A stretch of 64,000 bases of DNA, taken from contig NZ_DLHL01000015.1 of NCBI RefSeq assembly GCF_002483225.1, positions 71,678 to 135,677 of the forward strand, written 5' to 3'. Shown here in pieces: positions 1 through 8,611 of this stretch (the first letter of the stretch is position 1; each line of letters begins with the position of its first letter). The stretch is from Gemmatimonas sp. UBA7669. Its GTDB lineage: Bacteria; Gemmatimonadota; Gemmatimonadetes; Gemmatimonadales; Gemmatimonadaceae. The translations under genes were made by a program, and so were the position numbers. The notes under the pieces are model-generated. The model ran no database searches. It saw nothing but the letters and a program-made list of their open reading frames with translations, and had not been told where the DNA came from.

Positions 1-335
1 GTGGAGGGCTGCAGGCTCACGAACTGGCGCAGCGCATCGAGACGCACAATGCGCCGCTGAAAGATGCCTTCGAGCAGCGTCGTATACGGCGCCACGAAGG
101 CTTCCACGCGCGTGCGCTCGCGCGCGATAAGCTGACCGGCATACCAGCGATCGAACGCCGTGGCAACGGCCGCGCCCAGCAGCAACGTCAAACCCACCGC
201 GCGCAGGCGGCGGACAAGAAACGATGGACGTTGTGGGGCCACCAGGGAATTCACCACTCGATCGGGAACCGGCGCGGTCCCAGCGACGTCGCGGGACTCC
301 TGTCTAACATGACCCTCGGGACGCGTTTTCGTCAC
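1..335 (-). CDS. N-terminal part of a membrane sensor protein (CHASE-like), cut by the window edge
   Basis: An open minus-strand frame runs off the left edge. I chose the GTG at 335 (reads MTKTRPEGHV...), 25 bases after the recG stop. A later GTG GTG pair near 257 is an alternative. About 111 residues are visible: a polar N-terminus, one membrane segment (residues about 35-55, LTLLLGAAVATAF), then an extracytoplasmic stretch beginning RERTRVEAFVAPYTTLLEG. A single TM followed by a charged helix with a 'LxALxxFV' pattern resembles the start of CHASE-type sensor domains in histidine kinases and diguanylate cyclases. The catalytic part lies outside, so the output activity is unknown. The short gap suggests co-transcription with recG. 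Confidence 0.5.
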   Translation of the reverse strand, partial: MTKTRPEGHVRQESRDVAGTAPVPDRVVNSLVAPQRPSFLVRRLRAVGLTLLLGAAVATAFDRWYAGQLIARERTRVEAFVAPYTTLLEGIFQRRIVRLDALRQFVSLQPS

Positions 336-360
336 TCCGGCGGCCCGTTGGGTGACACCA

Positions 361-2490
361 TTACCCCACCCGGAACAGGTCGAGCGCCCGTGCGTAGCCA
401 ACCGTGAGCAGTTGCCGCAATCCGGCATGGGCGGCATGAGCCAGTAGCGGGTCATTTCGCAGGATCTGATCCGCCATCCGGCGGGCCGTGTCATTCAAGA
501 CCTCGTCTCGCAGCAGATCGGCCACCTTGAAGGCCGGCAAGCCATGCTGCTTCGCGCCAAACAGATCGCCCATGCCGCGAAGGCGCAGATCGGCGCGCGC
601 GATCTCGAAGCCATCCTCCGTAGAGGCAAACATGCCAAGCCGCTCAGCCGCCTCGGCCCCCACGTCGCCAAGCAGCACACAGAAACTCTGCGCCGCCCCG
701 CGCCCCACGCGTCCGCGCAACTGGTGCAGTTGCGAGAGGCCGAAGCGCTCGGGATGTTCGATGATCATGACGGTGGCGTTGCCGACATCAATGCCCACCT
801 CGATGACGGTGGTGGCTACCAGCACATCGACGTCGCCGTCACGAAAGCGACGCATGATGAGGTCACGCTCGTCGGCCGGCAACTTGCCATGCAGCAGCGC
901 CACGCGTCGCGCACTGAAGGGACCGGCCACCAATTGCTCATACATGACCGTGGCCGCTTTGAGGTCGATCTTCTCGCTCGTTTCAATGAGCGGATAGACG
1001 ACATACACCTGCCGCCCCTCATCGAGCTGGGTATTGGCAAACTCGAACACCTTGGCGCGCGCGGCTTCGCTGCGCAGCACGGTGGTCACGGGCTGCCGAC
1101 CGGGCGGCCGTTCGTCGAGCACGCTCACATCGAGATCGCCGTAGAGTGTGAGGGCCAGCGACCGCGGAATGGGCGTGGCACTCATGAGCAGCACGTCGGG
1201 CGCCTCACCCTTGGCGCTCAGTTGTGCGCGTTGCTCCACACCAAAGCGGTGTTGCTCATCGATGATGACGAGCCCGAGGTCGGCAAAGTGCACCGCGTCC
1301 TGCACGAGGGCGTGTGTGCCGATGGCCAGAACCGGGCCCGCTTCCGCCAGACGTGAGAGGGCGGCGCGTCGTTCGCGCGCGCCCAGACGGCCCGTCAGCA
1401 GGACCGGCGTGATACCGAGCGGCGCGAGCAGGGCGCCGACGCTGCGGGCGTGCTGCTCCGCCAGCAGTTCAGTGGGCGCCATGAGCGCCACCTGGGAGCC
1501 GTTCTCCATGGCCAGCAGGGCGGAGAACACCGCGACGACGGTTTTGCCCGCGCCCACATCGCCCTGCAGCAGGCGGTGCATACGCCGCGGACTCTCCATG
1601 TCGTGCACGATCTCGCGAATGGCGCGCACCTGCGCATGCGTGAGCGTGTACGGCAAGGCCGCACGCAATTGACTGGTGAGTTCGCGGCGGTTGACGAAGG
1701 CTCGGCCGCCGCGGGCCTCGCGCGCAATCTGATTGGCGCGGCGCTGCAGCAGTTGCACACAAAGCAGCTCCTCGAACGCCAGACGCGCGCGGCCGCGCGC
1801 CGCTTCAGCCAGCGACTCTGGCCGGTGCACCATGCGCAGCGCATCAGGGAGCGCCGGCACGTCGGCCTCGCGCAGCACGGCGTCCGACAGCGGCTCCTCG
1901 ACCAAGGGCAGCAGGGCGTCGAGATGCTGCTCAATGAGCCCGCGCAGGAGACGCACCGAGAGTCCTTCGGTGCTGGGATATACCGCCAGCACGCGCCCGC
2001 CGGCCGTGCCTTCCTCCTGCGGTCCCAGATTGACGAACTCGCGCGGCTGCAGGCGTTTGCCGTGGTAGAAGCGCACCGGGCCGCTGCACAGCAGCCAATC
2101 GCCCTGGTTGATGGTGCGATCGAGGAAGGGCTGACCGGGCCAGGCCAGTTCGAGCATGCCGGTGCTGTCCTGCACGACAGCCTGAAACACCCGCAGCCCC
2201 TTGCGCGTGGGCAGCACGCCTTTGGCAATGACCTTGCCCAGCACGGTGACATCGCTGCCCACCGCCGCCTGCACAATGGGCGTGACCGTACTGGCGTCTT
2301 CGTAGCGATGTGGAATGTGGCGCAGCAAATCGCCGGCCACCGTGATGCCAAGCCGAGCCAGATGCGTGGCGCGCGCCGGCCCCACGCCCTTGAGATAGGT
2401 GACCGGCGTATCGAGCGCGAGACGCGGGGCCGGGCGGACGCCGACACGACGGCGCCGCTCTTCTGCCTCCGAGCTCTCGCGCCAGCTCAC
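361..2490 (-). CDS. recG: ATP-dependent DNA helicase RecG
   Basis: RecG is a superfamily 2 helicase that remodels stalled forks and branches Holliday junctions in recombination repair. The frame is open to 2637, but the extra residues lie inside ftsY. GTG at 2490, four bases after the ftsY stop, gives 709 residues (E. coli RecG has 693). Visible in order: an N-terminal helix-hairpin motif (VTYLKGVGPARA, residues 30-41), the wedge/OB domain (about 70-160), Walker A GDVGAGKT (310-317), the DEQH box (411-414), the TAT/SAT motif MSATPIPRSL, and the C-terminal helicase motif QLRGRVGRG followed by the RecG-type tail. It follows ftsY in the same direction, so the two are probably co-transcribed. Confidence 0.95.
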   Translation of the reverse strand: MSWRESSEAEERRRRVGVRPAPRLALDTPVTYLKGVGPARATHLARLGITVAGDLLRHIPHRYEDASTVTPIVQAAVGSDVTVLGKVIAKGVLPTRKGLRVFQAVVQDSTGMLELAWPGQPFLDRTINQGDWLLCSGPVRFYHGKRLQPREFVNLGPQEEGTAGGRVLAVYPSTEGLSVRLLRGLIEQHLDALLPLVEEPLSDAVLREADVPALPDALRMVHRPESLAEAARGRARLAFEELLCVQLLQRRANQIAREARGGRAFVNRRELTSQLRAALPYTLTHAQVRAIREIVHDMESPRRMHRLLQGDVGAGKTVVAVFSALLAMENGSQVALMAPTELLAEQHARSVGALLAPLGITPVLLTGRLGARERRAALSRLAEAGPVLAIGTHALVQDAVHFADLGLVIIDEQHRFGVEQRAQLSAKGEAPDVLLMSATPIPRSLALTLYGDLDVSVLDERPPGRQPVTTVLRSEAARAKVFEFANTQLDEGRQVYVVYPLIETSEKIDLKAATVMYEQLVAGPFSARRVALLHGKLPADERDLIMRRFRDGDVDVLVATTVIEVGIDVGNATVMIIEHPERFGLSQLHQLRGRVGRGAAQSFCVLLGDVGAEAAERLGMFASTEDGFEIARADLRLRGMGDLFGAKQHGLPAFKVADLLRDEVLNDTARRMADQILRNDPLLAHAAHAGLRQLLTVGYARALDLFRVG

Positions 2491-2494
2491 GGCG

Positions 2495-3424
2495 TCAGGC
2501 CTCGACCAGTTCCCGCGCGTAGTCGCCCGCGTCGAAGGGCGCGAGATCGCCCACCTGCTCGCCGAGTCCCACGAACTTGATGGGCACGTTGAGCGCCTCG
2601 TGCACGGCCACCACAATGCCGCCCTTGGCGGTGCCATCGAGCTTGGTGACCACCACGCCCGTCACGGGCACGGCCGCCGAGAAGGTGCGGGCCTGCGAGA
2701 GCGCGTTCTGCCCGATGGTGCCATCGAGCACCAGCAGCACTTCGTGCGGCGCGTCGGGAAGTCGCTTCTTGATCACGCGGTGAATCTTGCGCAGCTCCGT
2801 CATCAGGTCGTCACTGGTATGCAAACGACCGGCGGTGTCCACGATGATCACATCGACCCCGCGCGTGATGCCCGCGTCGACGGCATCGAAGGCCACCGAC
2901 GCCGGATCGGAGCCGGCGGCTCCACCCACAAAGTCCACCTTTGCGCGCTCGGCCCACACCCGCAGCTGGTCGATAGCGCCTGCACGGAAGGTGTCGGCGG
3001 CGCCGAGCAGCACACGCTTGCCCTCGCGCTGCAATTGTGCCGACAGCTTGCCGATGAAGGTGGTCTTGCCCGCGCCATTGACGCCGATCACGAGCAGCAC
3101 GGTGGGGCCGCTGGCCGCCATGTGCAGCGCCGGATCGGCGTTGCCGGCACGCAACGCGGACTCCACGCCTTCGGCCAGCGCCTCGCGGAACTGGGCTTCG
3201 GTTTTCACTTCGCCGCGCTTGTGCCGACGCTCCACCTCGGCCACCAGCGCGAGCGACGTGGGCACGCCGAAGTCACTCTCGATGAGCAGCGTTTCGAGGG
3301 CCTCGAGTGAGCCCTCGTCGACACCCTTGAACAGCACACCGAGATCGGTGCGCACCACGTCCTTGAAGCGCTGCCACAGCGAGCGCTTGGGGACGTCATC
3401 CTTGGAACGAAACAGTCGGGACAT
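2495..3424 (-). CDS. ftsY: Signal recognition particle receptor FtsY
   Basis: FtsY is the membrane-associated SRP GTPase that docks ribosome-SRP complexes for co-translational insertion. The frame extends to a GTG at 3460, but the ATG at 3424 gives a conventional start (MSRLFRSKDD) and 309 residues, typical of a short FtsY without the long acidic A domain. NG domain motifs: P-loop GVNGAGKTT (114-122), ADTFRAGAIDQL (143-154), DTAGR (196-200), TKLDGTAKGG (260-269) and a C-terminal GLGEQVGDLAPF. It is followed within four bases by recG. Confidence 0.95.
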   Translation of the reverse strand: MSRLFRSKDDVPKRSLWQRFKDVVRTDLGVLFKGVDEGSLEALETLLIESDFGVPTSLALVAEVERRHKRGEVKTEAQFREALAEGVESALRAGNADPALHMAASGPTVLLVIGVNGAGKTTFIGKLSAQLQREGKRVLLGAADTFRAGAIDQLRVWAERAKVDFVGGAAGSDPASVAFDAVDAGITRGVDVIIVDTAGRLHTSDDLMTELRKIHRVIKKRLPDAPHEVLLVLDGTIGQNALSQARTFSAAVPVTGVVVTKLDGTAKGGIVVAVHEALNVPIKFVGLGEQVGDLAPFDAGDYARELVEA

Positions 3425-3502
3425 GCAGGATATCCATCGCCCGGTCGGCGATGATGCCACCGGGACTCAAGTCAACAGGAATCAGGGCGTACCGTTGTCG
3501 CT

Positions 3503-3542
3503 GAGCTCCATCGCTGGCCGTCAGCGCGGAGCTCCATCGCTG
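3503..3542. repeat. Two direct 14-bp repeats with degenerate copies, upstream of ftsY
   Basis: GAGCTCCATCGCTG occurs at 3503-3516 and again at 3529-3542, a 26-bp period. Shorter degenerate copies (GCTATCGCAG, GCTATCGTTG) continue towards 3568, into the end of the next gene. The repeats lie between the stop of the vWA gene and the ftsY start, so they could be a regulatory array or a decayed repeat. No consensus promoter is clear here. Confidence 0.55.
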
Positions 3543-3559
3543 AGCGCTATCGCAGTCAG

Positions 3560-5494
3560 CTATCGTTGACCGCTGGCGCGCCGCAGCAGCCACTCCGCGC
3601 AGAGCAACAGCAGCGCCGCCACGAACGGCCAGCTCTTGTCGGCGAGACGCGGGGCATCGCTGCCTGCCACGCCGCGCGCGAGCGGTCCGCCCTGCACCGC
3701 CGGCGCGCGTGGCACCCACTCGCGTGAAGCGTTCACCACCAGCACACTGCGTCCACCGGCCGTCTCGACATCATACACCCCTGCCGGCAGCGCGGGCGTC
3801 TGCGTTTCGAACTGCGCACCTGAAAAACGCAGCGTCAGCGAATCGGTTGCCGCGGACACCGCAGTCGGGTTGCCGGAGCGACGGGCCAGCTTCACGGTGA
3901 CCACGGTATCGGCACCGCCACGGCGCCAGGCCACGGGTTCGCCCGCACGTAGCACCCCGCCCACCGGCCGCGCTGCACGCAGGTCACCACGTCCGGCCGA
4001 CAGCCAGTCGAATATAGCGCCCCAGAGGGCGGCAAACGCCTCGCGGCTGCGTCCCGCGCGCAGCGACCAACCGGCCCAGCCCGAGCCCGATACCAGCACG
4101 CTGCGCTGACCGGCGCTCTCCCGAATGGCTACCGCCGCCGCCGCGTCGCCGCGCTTGCCCAACTGCGCCGTCAGCACGGGCGTACCCTGTCGCACCGGGC
4201 CGGCCAGTGTGATGGGCGGCAGCGAGTCAAACGGCAAGGCCGCCAGCGCCGCCATGAGAGGCGAGTCCGGAGCGCCCGACACATACCACTCGGGCGTGCG
4301 GGTGACTTCGCCCGCGCGGGCCAGCACAGTGGGTGGCGCCGGAACCCAGAGTGCACGCGCCAGGGGGCCAGACGTGGCAGCAGCGGCCGTGCCAGCAGCT
4401 GCCGTCGCCGAAGCCGCGGGCTTCCACGTGGTGTCACCATGCACAATGAGCATGCCCGCCGAGGCAGCGCGTGCGCGTACCTCGGCCTCGCTGATGGGCG
4501 CCAGCGTGCCTTCGACGCGCCACACACCCGGCGCCACGCGCAGGTAGGCGCGCGTGGGCACATCAAGCGCACCACGCAGCACGGTCAGCACCTCACGCAC
4601 ATCGAGATCAGGCGCCGTGGACACGAACACCGCGCTCGGTCGGTCGCCCACATCCACCGCCACCGCCAGGGTGTCATTGCGCGGCTCCACGTCACCGGAC
4701 ACGGAGAGCGCTGCCTGAACGAGGGCCACGCCTTCACTCGACGACGGCGCCACCACCGGCAGCGAGACGCGCGCGCTGGCATAAGGCGCAAGCGCGGGCA
4801 CAGGGGCGTTCCCCGCAGGGCGCCCGTCCACGAGCAGGACCAGCGCACCGTCACCAGTGGCCAGCGGCCCGGCGCTGAGCGTAACGCGCACCTCGCTGGA
4901 GTCACCGGTGGTCCACGCCGACGGGACTGCCAGTTCGGCGACGGCCACGTCGGGACGTGGCGTACTGGGCCAGCGCACGGCGCGGGAGCCCGGCGGCGCT
5001 TCGGCGAGGGCTTCGGCGTCGTCGACTTCGCCGTCGGTGAACAGCACGAGGCTGCGCCCGAGTGCAGCCGCGCGGTCCACGGCCGGCCGGACACGGGACG
5101 CCGCATCGTCGGGCAGCCACCCCCCAACCTCATCGGCCGTGGCGTCGCGGAGCGAATCCCCGATGACAACCAGCGGGGCGTCGGACGGGAAGCGCGAAAG
5201 CGAGTCGCGCAGCAGACTGCGCCAGGAGCGCACCATGCTGCTGTCGTCGCCGGCGGCCCGCCGGGCCGAGGCGGAACGGTCAATGGCGATGAGTGGCTGA
5301 CGCGGAGTGGCGCGACCGACGGCGGCACCAAAGAGCATGGCCGCCACGAGCGCCACGGCCGCCGCACGCAGGGCCGCCAGCAACCAGCGCCGCAGTCCCG
5401 CGGCCTCACCCGACGGCGATGGGCCACGTCCGTACGCCAGCCAAGCGGCCAGGGCACCCAGTGCCAGTGCAGCCGCCCAGGGAATCAACAGCAC
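3560..5494 (-). CDS. Membrane protein with a von Willebrand factor A-like domain
   Basis: A 644-residue protein starting at GTG 5494. Two N-terminal membrane segments (about 3-20 and 40-62) are followed by an extracytoplasmic region opening with a MIDAS-like IDRSASAR (DxSxS) and later LFTDGEVDD, as in vWA domains. Ig-like segments follow, and the protein ends in one TM segment (WPFVAALLLLCAEWLL) and a basic tail. This TM-vWA-TM layout resembles BatA-like and related vWA membrane proteins that often sit next to MoxR ATPases, but no moxR is in the window. The middle is Ala/Thr/Ser-rich and not otherwise recognisable. A terminator-like hairpin separates it from the upstream M23 gene, so it probably has its own promoter. 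The substrate is unknown. Confidence 0.7.
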   Translation of the reverse strand: MLLIPWAAALALGALAAWLAYGRGPSPSGEAAGLRRWLLAALRAAAVALVAAMLFGAAVGRATPRQPLIAIDRSASARRAAGDDSSMVRSWRSLLRDSLSRFPSDAPLVVIGDSLRDATADEVGGWLPDDAASRVRPAVDRAAALGRSLVLFTDGEVDDAEALAEAPPGSRAVRWPSTPRPDVAVAELAVPSAWTTGDSSEVRVTLSAGPLATGDGALVLLVDGRPAGNAPVPALAPYASARVSLPVVAPSSSEGVALVQAALSVSGDVEPRNDTLAVAVDVGDRPSAVFVSTAPDLDVREVLTVLRGALDVPTRAYLRVAPGVWRVEGTLAPISEAEVRARAASAGMLIVHGDTTWKPAASATAAAGTAAAATSGPLARALWVPAPPTVLARAGEVTRTPEWYVSGAPDSPLMAALAALPFDSLPPITLAGPVRQGTPVLTAQLGKRGDAAAAVAIRESAGQRSVLVSGSGWAGWSLRAGRSREAFAALWGAIFDWLSAGRGDLRAARPVGGVLRAGEPVAWRRGGADTVVTVKLARRSGNPTAVSAATDSLTLRFSGAQFETQTPALPAGVYDVETAGGRSVLVVNASREWVPRAPAVQGGPLARGVAGSDAPRLADKSWPFVAALLLLCAEWLLRRASGQR

Positions 5495-5527
5495 ATGCGT
5501 CTCAGGTTCGGTTCAGGAAGAAACGGG

Positions 5528-5561
5528 GACGGGGCAGAAGAACGAATTCTCCTGCCCCGTC
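5528..5561 (-). terminator. Rho-independent-type terminator after the M23 peptidase gene
   Basis: A perfect 10-bp stem (GACGGGGCAG, 5528-5537, with CTGCCCCGTC, 5552-5561), with four further possible inner pairs AGAA/TTCT. Read on the minus strand it is followed by CCCGTTTCTTCC, a weak T-rich tail. It sits 86 bases past the M23 stop and just upstream of the vWA gene. Confidence 0.6.
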
Positions 5562-5646
5562 AATCGAGTGTGCGTGCGCGACTGCGTGATCCCATCGCGT
5601 TGGCGACACGGTTACGCCAGGTCTACGCAGCAACGGTGGCCGACGC

Positions 5647-6915
5647 TCAGTCGCCTCCGACGCGAACCGGCACCCGTCGATCGGCCACGAGGCCAAGGGG
5701 CGCATCGAGCTGGGCGAAGATGCGCGACTTGAGCGCGGCAAACTCGCCGCGATGCCGAGCCTCGAGCGGCTCGCCGGCCACGTTGCGCAGGGCGACGCGC
5801 GGATCACGGTGCACACCGTTGACGAGCACTTCGAAGTGCAAATGCGGCGCCGTGGACAGGCCGGTTGAGCCGACCTTGCCAATGGTCTGCGCGATGTTGA
5901 CCATGCTGCCGGACTTCACGTTGATGGCGTCGAGATGGCCATACCGGGTGACCATGCCATTGGCGTGGCGGATTTCGATGGTCTTGCCATAGCCACCCTT
6001 CCACCCGGCAAACACCACGCGACCGTTGCCCAGCGCGCGTACCGGCGTGCCGCGCGAGGCGGCGTAGTCCATGCCGGAGTGACGACGCAGCGTGCCCAGA
6101 ATGGGATGACGCCGCATGCCGAACACGGAGCTGATGCGACGGAACTCGAGCGGCGCCCGCAGGAAGGCGGCGCGCATGGACTTGCCCTCGCCGTCGAAAT
6201 AGGACACACGGGTGCCCTGCGCAAAACGCAGCGTTTCGACCGGCTTGCCCGACATGGTGAGGCGGGCGGCGATGATGGCACCGGGGCGAACCATGCCGTT
6301 GGGCGCACGCTGCCGCTCAACGAGCACGCGCACGGAGTCACCCTTCTGCAAGTCGCGGCTCAGATCGACGCGGTACTCCAGTACGTCGGCCAGCGAATAG
6401 GCCAGCTCGGTACGCTGGCGCTCGGGAAAGTCCTGCGCCCCCGAGGCAATGGCCGCCGTGAGGGTGGACTGCACTTCGCCACCCACCACGACCGTGTCGG
6501 TGGTCCAGGGCAGCAATTCCTCGCGTTCCACCCAGGTCTGGGCCGACCGGGTGAAGCGGATGACGCGGTCAATGGCCAACTGCAGCGTGAACTCGGAGGT
6601 GCCGGAGTCGGCGCTCACCTTGGCGGTGATGGGCGTGCCAGCACGGACGCGACGCGGATCGAGGGCCGACGCCGCGCGAAGGGCTTCGGCGGCCTCCTCA
6701 GGAGCGAGGCCGGCGCGAGTAAGCGCCACGGTGAGCGGCTCACCCTTCCGGATGGTGTCCACGTGGGTGCGCCAACGCGAGGCCACGGAAAGGCGAGGCC
6801 CTGCTGCCAGTACACTGGCAGCAGGGCGTTCCTTCACCGGACGACCAATCGCGACGGCGGCTGCTCCGAGGCCGAGGCAACCAACAGCGACGAGCAGCGC
6901 GCGCGAGGTGGTCAA
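5647..6915 (-). CDS. M23-family peptidoglycan endopeptidase (MepM-like)
   Basis: A 422-residue exported LytM/M23 metallopeptidase, predicted to cut peptide cross-links in peptidoglycan. It starts at TTG 6915, overlapping the ftsZ stop by four bases (TTGA), with GGAG upstream. The N-terminus is a signal peptide or anchor (residues 6-23). An OapA/LysM-like region follows (VDTIRKGEPLTVALTRAGL, 52-70), then a MepM-type central domain (about 100-245) and the M23 domain with zinc ligands in HSGMD (H279, D283) and HLHFE (H360), plus GHLD at 327. All catalytic residues look intact. Coupling to ftsZ suggests a role in septal wall splitting; that is inference. Confidence 0.9.
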   Translation of the reverse strand: MTTSRALLVAVGCLGLGAAAVAIGRPVKERPAASVLAAGPRLSVASRWRTHVDTIRKGEPLTVALTRAGLAPEEAAEALRAASALDPRRVRAGTPITAKVSADSGTSEFTLQLAIDRVIRFTRSAQTWVEREELLPWTTDTVVVGGEVQSTLTAAIASGAQDFPERQRTELAYSLADVLEYRVDLSRDLQKGDSVRVLVERQRAPNGMVRPGAIIAARLTMSGKPVETLRFAQGTRVSYFDGEGKSMRAAFLRAPLEFRRISSVFGMRRHPILGTLRRHSGMDYAASRGTPVRALGNGRVVFAGWKGGYGKTIEIRHANGMVTRYGHLDAINVKSGSMVNIAQTIGKVGSTGLSTAPHLHFEVLVNGVHRDPRVALRNVAGEPLEARHRGEFAALKSRIFAQLDAPLGLVADRRVPVRVGGD

Positions 6916-8162
6916 TCCATCTGTCTCCGAATGAACGTGGGGATCTCCATGTCGTCCAGTTCAGCACTGGCGGACATGGTCGAAGGCGGGACACGCGATG
7001 GTCGCGGCGGTTCGCCCGTAAACTGAGGACGAGCGGGGGCGACCGGAGGTCTCGGAGCCGTCCGGTTTGGCGCCGGGAACGGCAGGACCGAAGCCCGGGC
7101 GGCTGCGACCTGAGATTCGGAAGATGCGGCCGGCGCGCTGCGGGGGGAAGGGGCAAAGGGCGAAGTGACCGCCGCCTGGGCCGAGGCGCTTCCCTGCTGG
7201 ACGTAGCGATCGAAGCCGGTGGCGATCACGGTGACGCGGATTTCGCCCATCATGGCGGGCTCATGCACAGCGCCGAAGATGATTTCGGCGTCGTCGCCCA
7301 CGGCATCGTGCACGATGTCGTTGATCTGGTGCACTTCACCGAGCGTGAGGTCCTCGCCGCCGGTGATGTTGACCAGCACGCCCGTGGCGCCGGAGATGGA
7401 CACGTTGTCGAGCAGCGGCGAGGCGATGGCCTGCTGCGCGGCTTCGGACGCGCGGTTTTCTCCGCGGCCAATGCCGGTGCCCATGAGGGCCGAGCCCCCG
7501 TTCTGCATGACGGTGCGCACGTCGGCGAAGTCGACGTTGACGAGGCCCGTCTCGGAGATGAGCACGGAGATGCCCTGCGTGGCGTGCAGCAGCACTTCGT
7601 CGGCCTTCTTGAGGGCCTCGTGGAAGGGGATGCCCTTCCCGACCACCGCCAGCAGGCGCTCGTTGGGCACGATGATCATCGTGTCCACGTGCTTGCGCAT
7701 TTCGGCGATGCCTTCCTCGGCCTGACGCATGCGCTTGCGGCCTTCGAAGAGGAAGGGCCGGGTGACGATACCGACCGTGAGCGCGCCGCCTTCGCGCGCG
7801 AGCTGGCAGATGACGGGGGCCGCGCCGGTGCCCGTACCGCCACCCATGCCGCAGGTGACGAACACGAGGTCGGCGTTGCCGAGCACACGCTTGGTGTCTT
7901 CGCGATTTTCTTCGACGGCCTGCCGTCCGATTTCGGGACGGGCGCCGGCGCCAAGACCACGGGTGAGCTTCTTGCCGATCTGGATCTTGACGTCGGCCTT
8001 GGAGTTCATGAGCGCCTGGGCGTCGGTGTTCACCGATATGAACTCAACGCCTTCGAGGTGTTCCTCGATCATGCGGTTGACGGCGTTGCCGCCACCGCCA
8101 CCCACACCCACGACCTTCATGCGGGCGTTTTGGGCAGCGCTCTCTTCGAACTCGAAGGTCAT
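6912..8162 (-). CDS. ftsZ: Cell division protein FtsZ
   Basis: FtsZ is the tubulin-like GTPase that forms the division ring. The upstream ATG at 8177 has no ribosome site; the ATG at 8162 has GGAG eight bases before it and is preferred (MTFEFEESAA, 416 residues). Visible: the N-terminal nucleotide-binding glycine run VGVGGGGGNAVN (18-28), NTDAQAL, the tubulin signature GGGTGTG (107-113), the T7-loop region VNVDFADV, a proline-rich linker, and the conserved C-terminal peptide EIPTFIRRQMD that binds FtsA/ZipA-type partners. It is not next to ftsA here: about 11 kb of unrelated genes lie between them. Confidence 0.97.
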   Translation of the reverse strand: MTFEFEESAAQNARMKVVGVGGGGGNAVNRMIEEHLEGVEFISVNTDAQALMNSKADVKIQIGKKLTRGLGAGARPEIGRQAVEENREDTKRVLGNADLVFVTCGMGGGTGTGAAPVICQLAREGGALTVGIVTRPFLFEGRKRMRQAEEGIAEMRKHVDTMIIVPNERLLAVVGKGIPFHEALKKADEVLLHATQGISVLISETGLVNVDFADVRTVMQNGGSALMGTGIGRGENRASEAAQQAIASPLLDNVSISGATGVLVNITGGEDLTLGEVHQINDIVHDAVGDDAEIIFGAVHEPAMMGEIRVTVIATGFDRYVQQGSASAQAAVTSPFAPSPRSAPAASSESQVAAARASVLPFPAPNRTAPRPPVAPARPQFTGEPPRPSRVPPSTMSASAELDDMEIPTFIRRQMD

Positions 8163-8334
8163 GCGGGGGAGCTCCATACGGGGCTATTCGGGGCACAGGG
8201 TGGAGGAGCCGCGCGTGGGGGGCGATGTCACGCGAGGTTGTCGGCATGCGGCGAGCTCCCCCGGCATTGAGGGACCGCGCTGGCCGACGATGTGCAAATG
8301 TGGACGGAGCTGCGAGAACTTCCGAATCTCCCCT

Positions 8335-8362
8335 AGAATACACTTCCGGCGAGTTCGCGCAA
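8335..8362 (-). promoter_or_regulatory. Candidate sigma70-type promoter for ftsZ
   Basis: On the minus strand TTGCGC (8362-8357) is followed after 16 bases by TATTCT (8340-8335). Transcription would begin near 8328, about 165 bases before the ftsZ ATG. The match is moderate, but it lies in the most AT-rich part of the intergenic region. Confidence 0.45.
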
Positions 8363-8468
8363 CCCGTGATTTTTTCACAACTTGGGGCGCATCGGAGGGG
8401 CTGCGCCATGGTGCAATTTTATCCACATTGAACCACCGCGTCGCGGGTTCGTGATCCCTCACAAGCGA

Positions 8469-8504
8469 GAACCCACGACCGGCCGTTTGGCAGGTCGTGG
8501 GTTC
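8469..8504 (-). terminator. Perfect 12-bp hairpin downstream of the PEP-CTERM gene
   Basis: GAACCCACGACC (8469-8480) pairs with GGTCGTGGGTTC (8493-8504) around a 12-base loop. It lies about 110 bases past the PEP-CTERM stop and may terminate that transcript. No long U-tract follows on either strand, so the terminator assignment is tentative. Confidence 0.45.
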
Positions 8505-8611
8505 CGGGCCATCGCTGTGGGGCATGGGCCCCCAAGGCCATCAGCCAATTGGGGTTGCCGGCCTCTTGGCGACGGTGGCCTGCGCCGTGTTAGTGACGGT
8601 GCAAGGGCACG

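Larger units (their letters stand above)
8163..8611. other. Intergenic region upstream of ftsZ
   Basis: No gene is supported here. It holds the 5' region and a candidate promoter of ftsZ (8335-8362), an AT-rich patch with a T6 run on the plus strand (8372-8377), and a perfect 12-bp hairpin (8469-8504). Open frames crossing it are short, lack ribosome sites and have no recognisable domain. Confidence 0.6.

Noticed and set aside
2491..2637. N-terminal extension of RecG
   Set aside because: These codons lie inside ftsY; the conserved protein begins after the GTG at 2490.
8469..8504. Riboswitch upstream of ftsZ
   Set aside because: A simple perfect hairpin with no conserved aptamer features, and upstream of the predicted ftsZ transcription start.
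8163..8611. Small genes in the ftsZ upstream region
   Set aside because: Short frames on both strands have no ribosome site, no domain and conflict with the promoter and hairpin.
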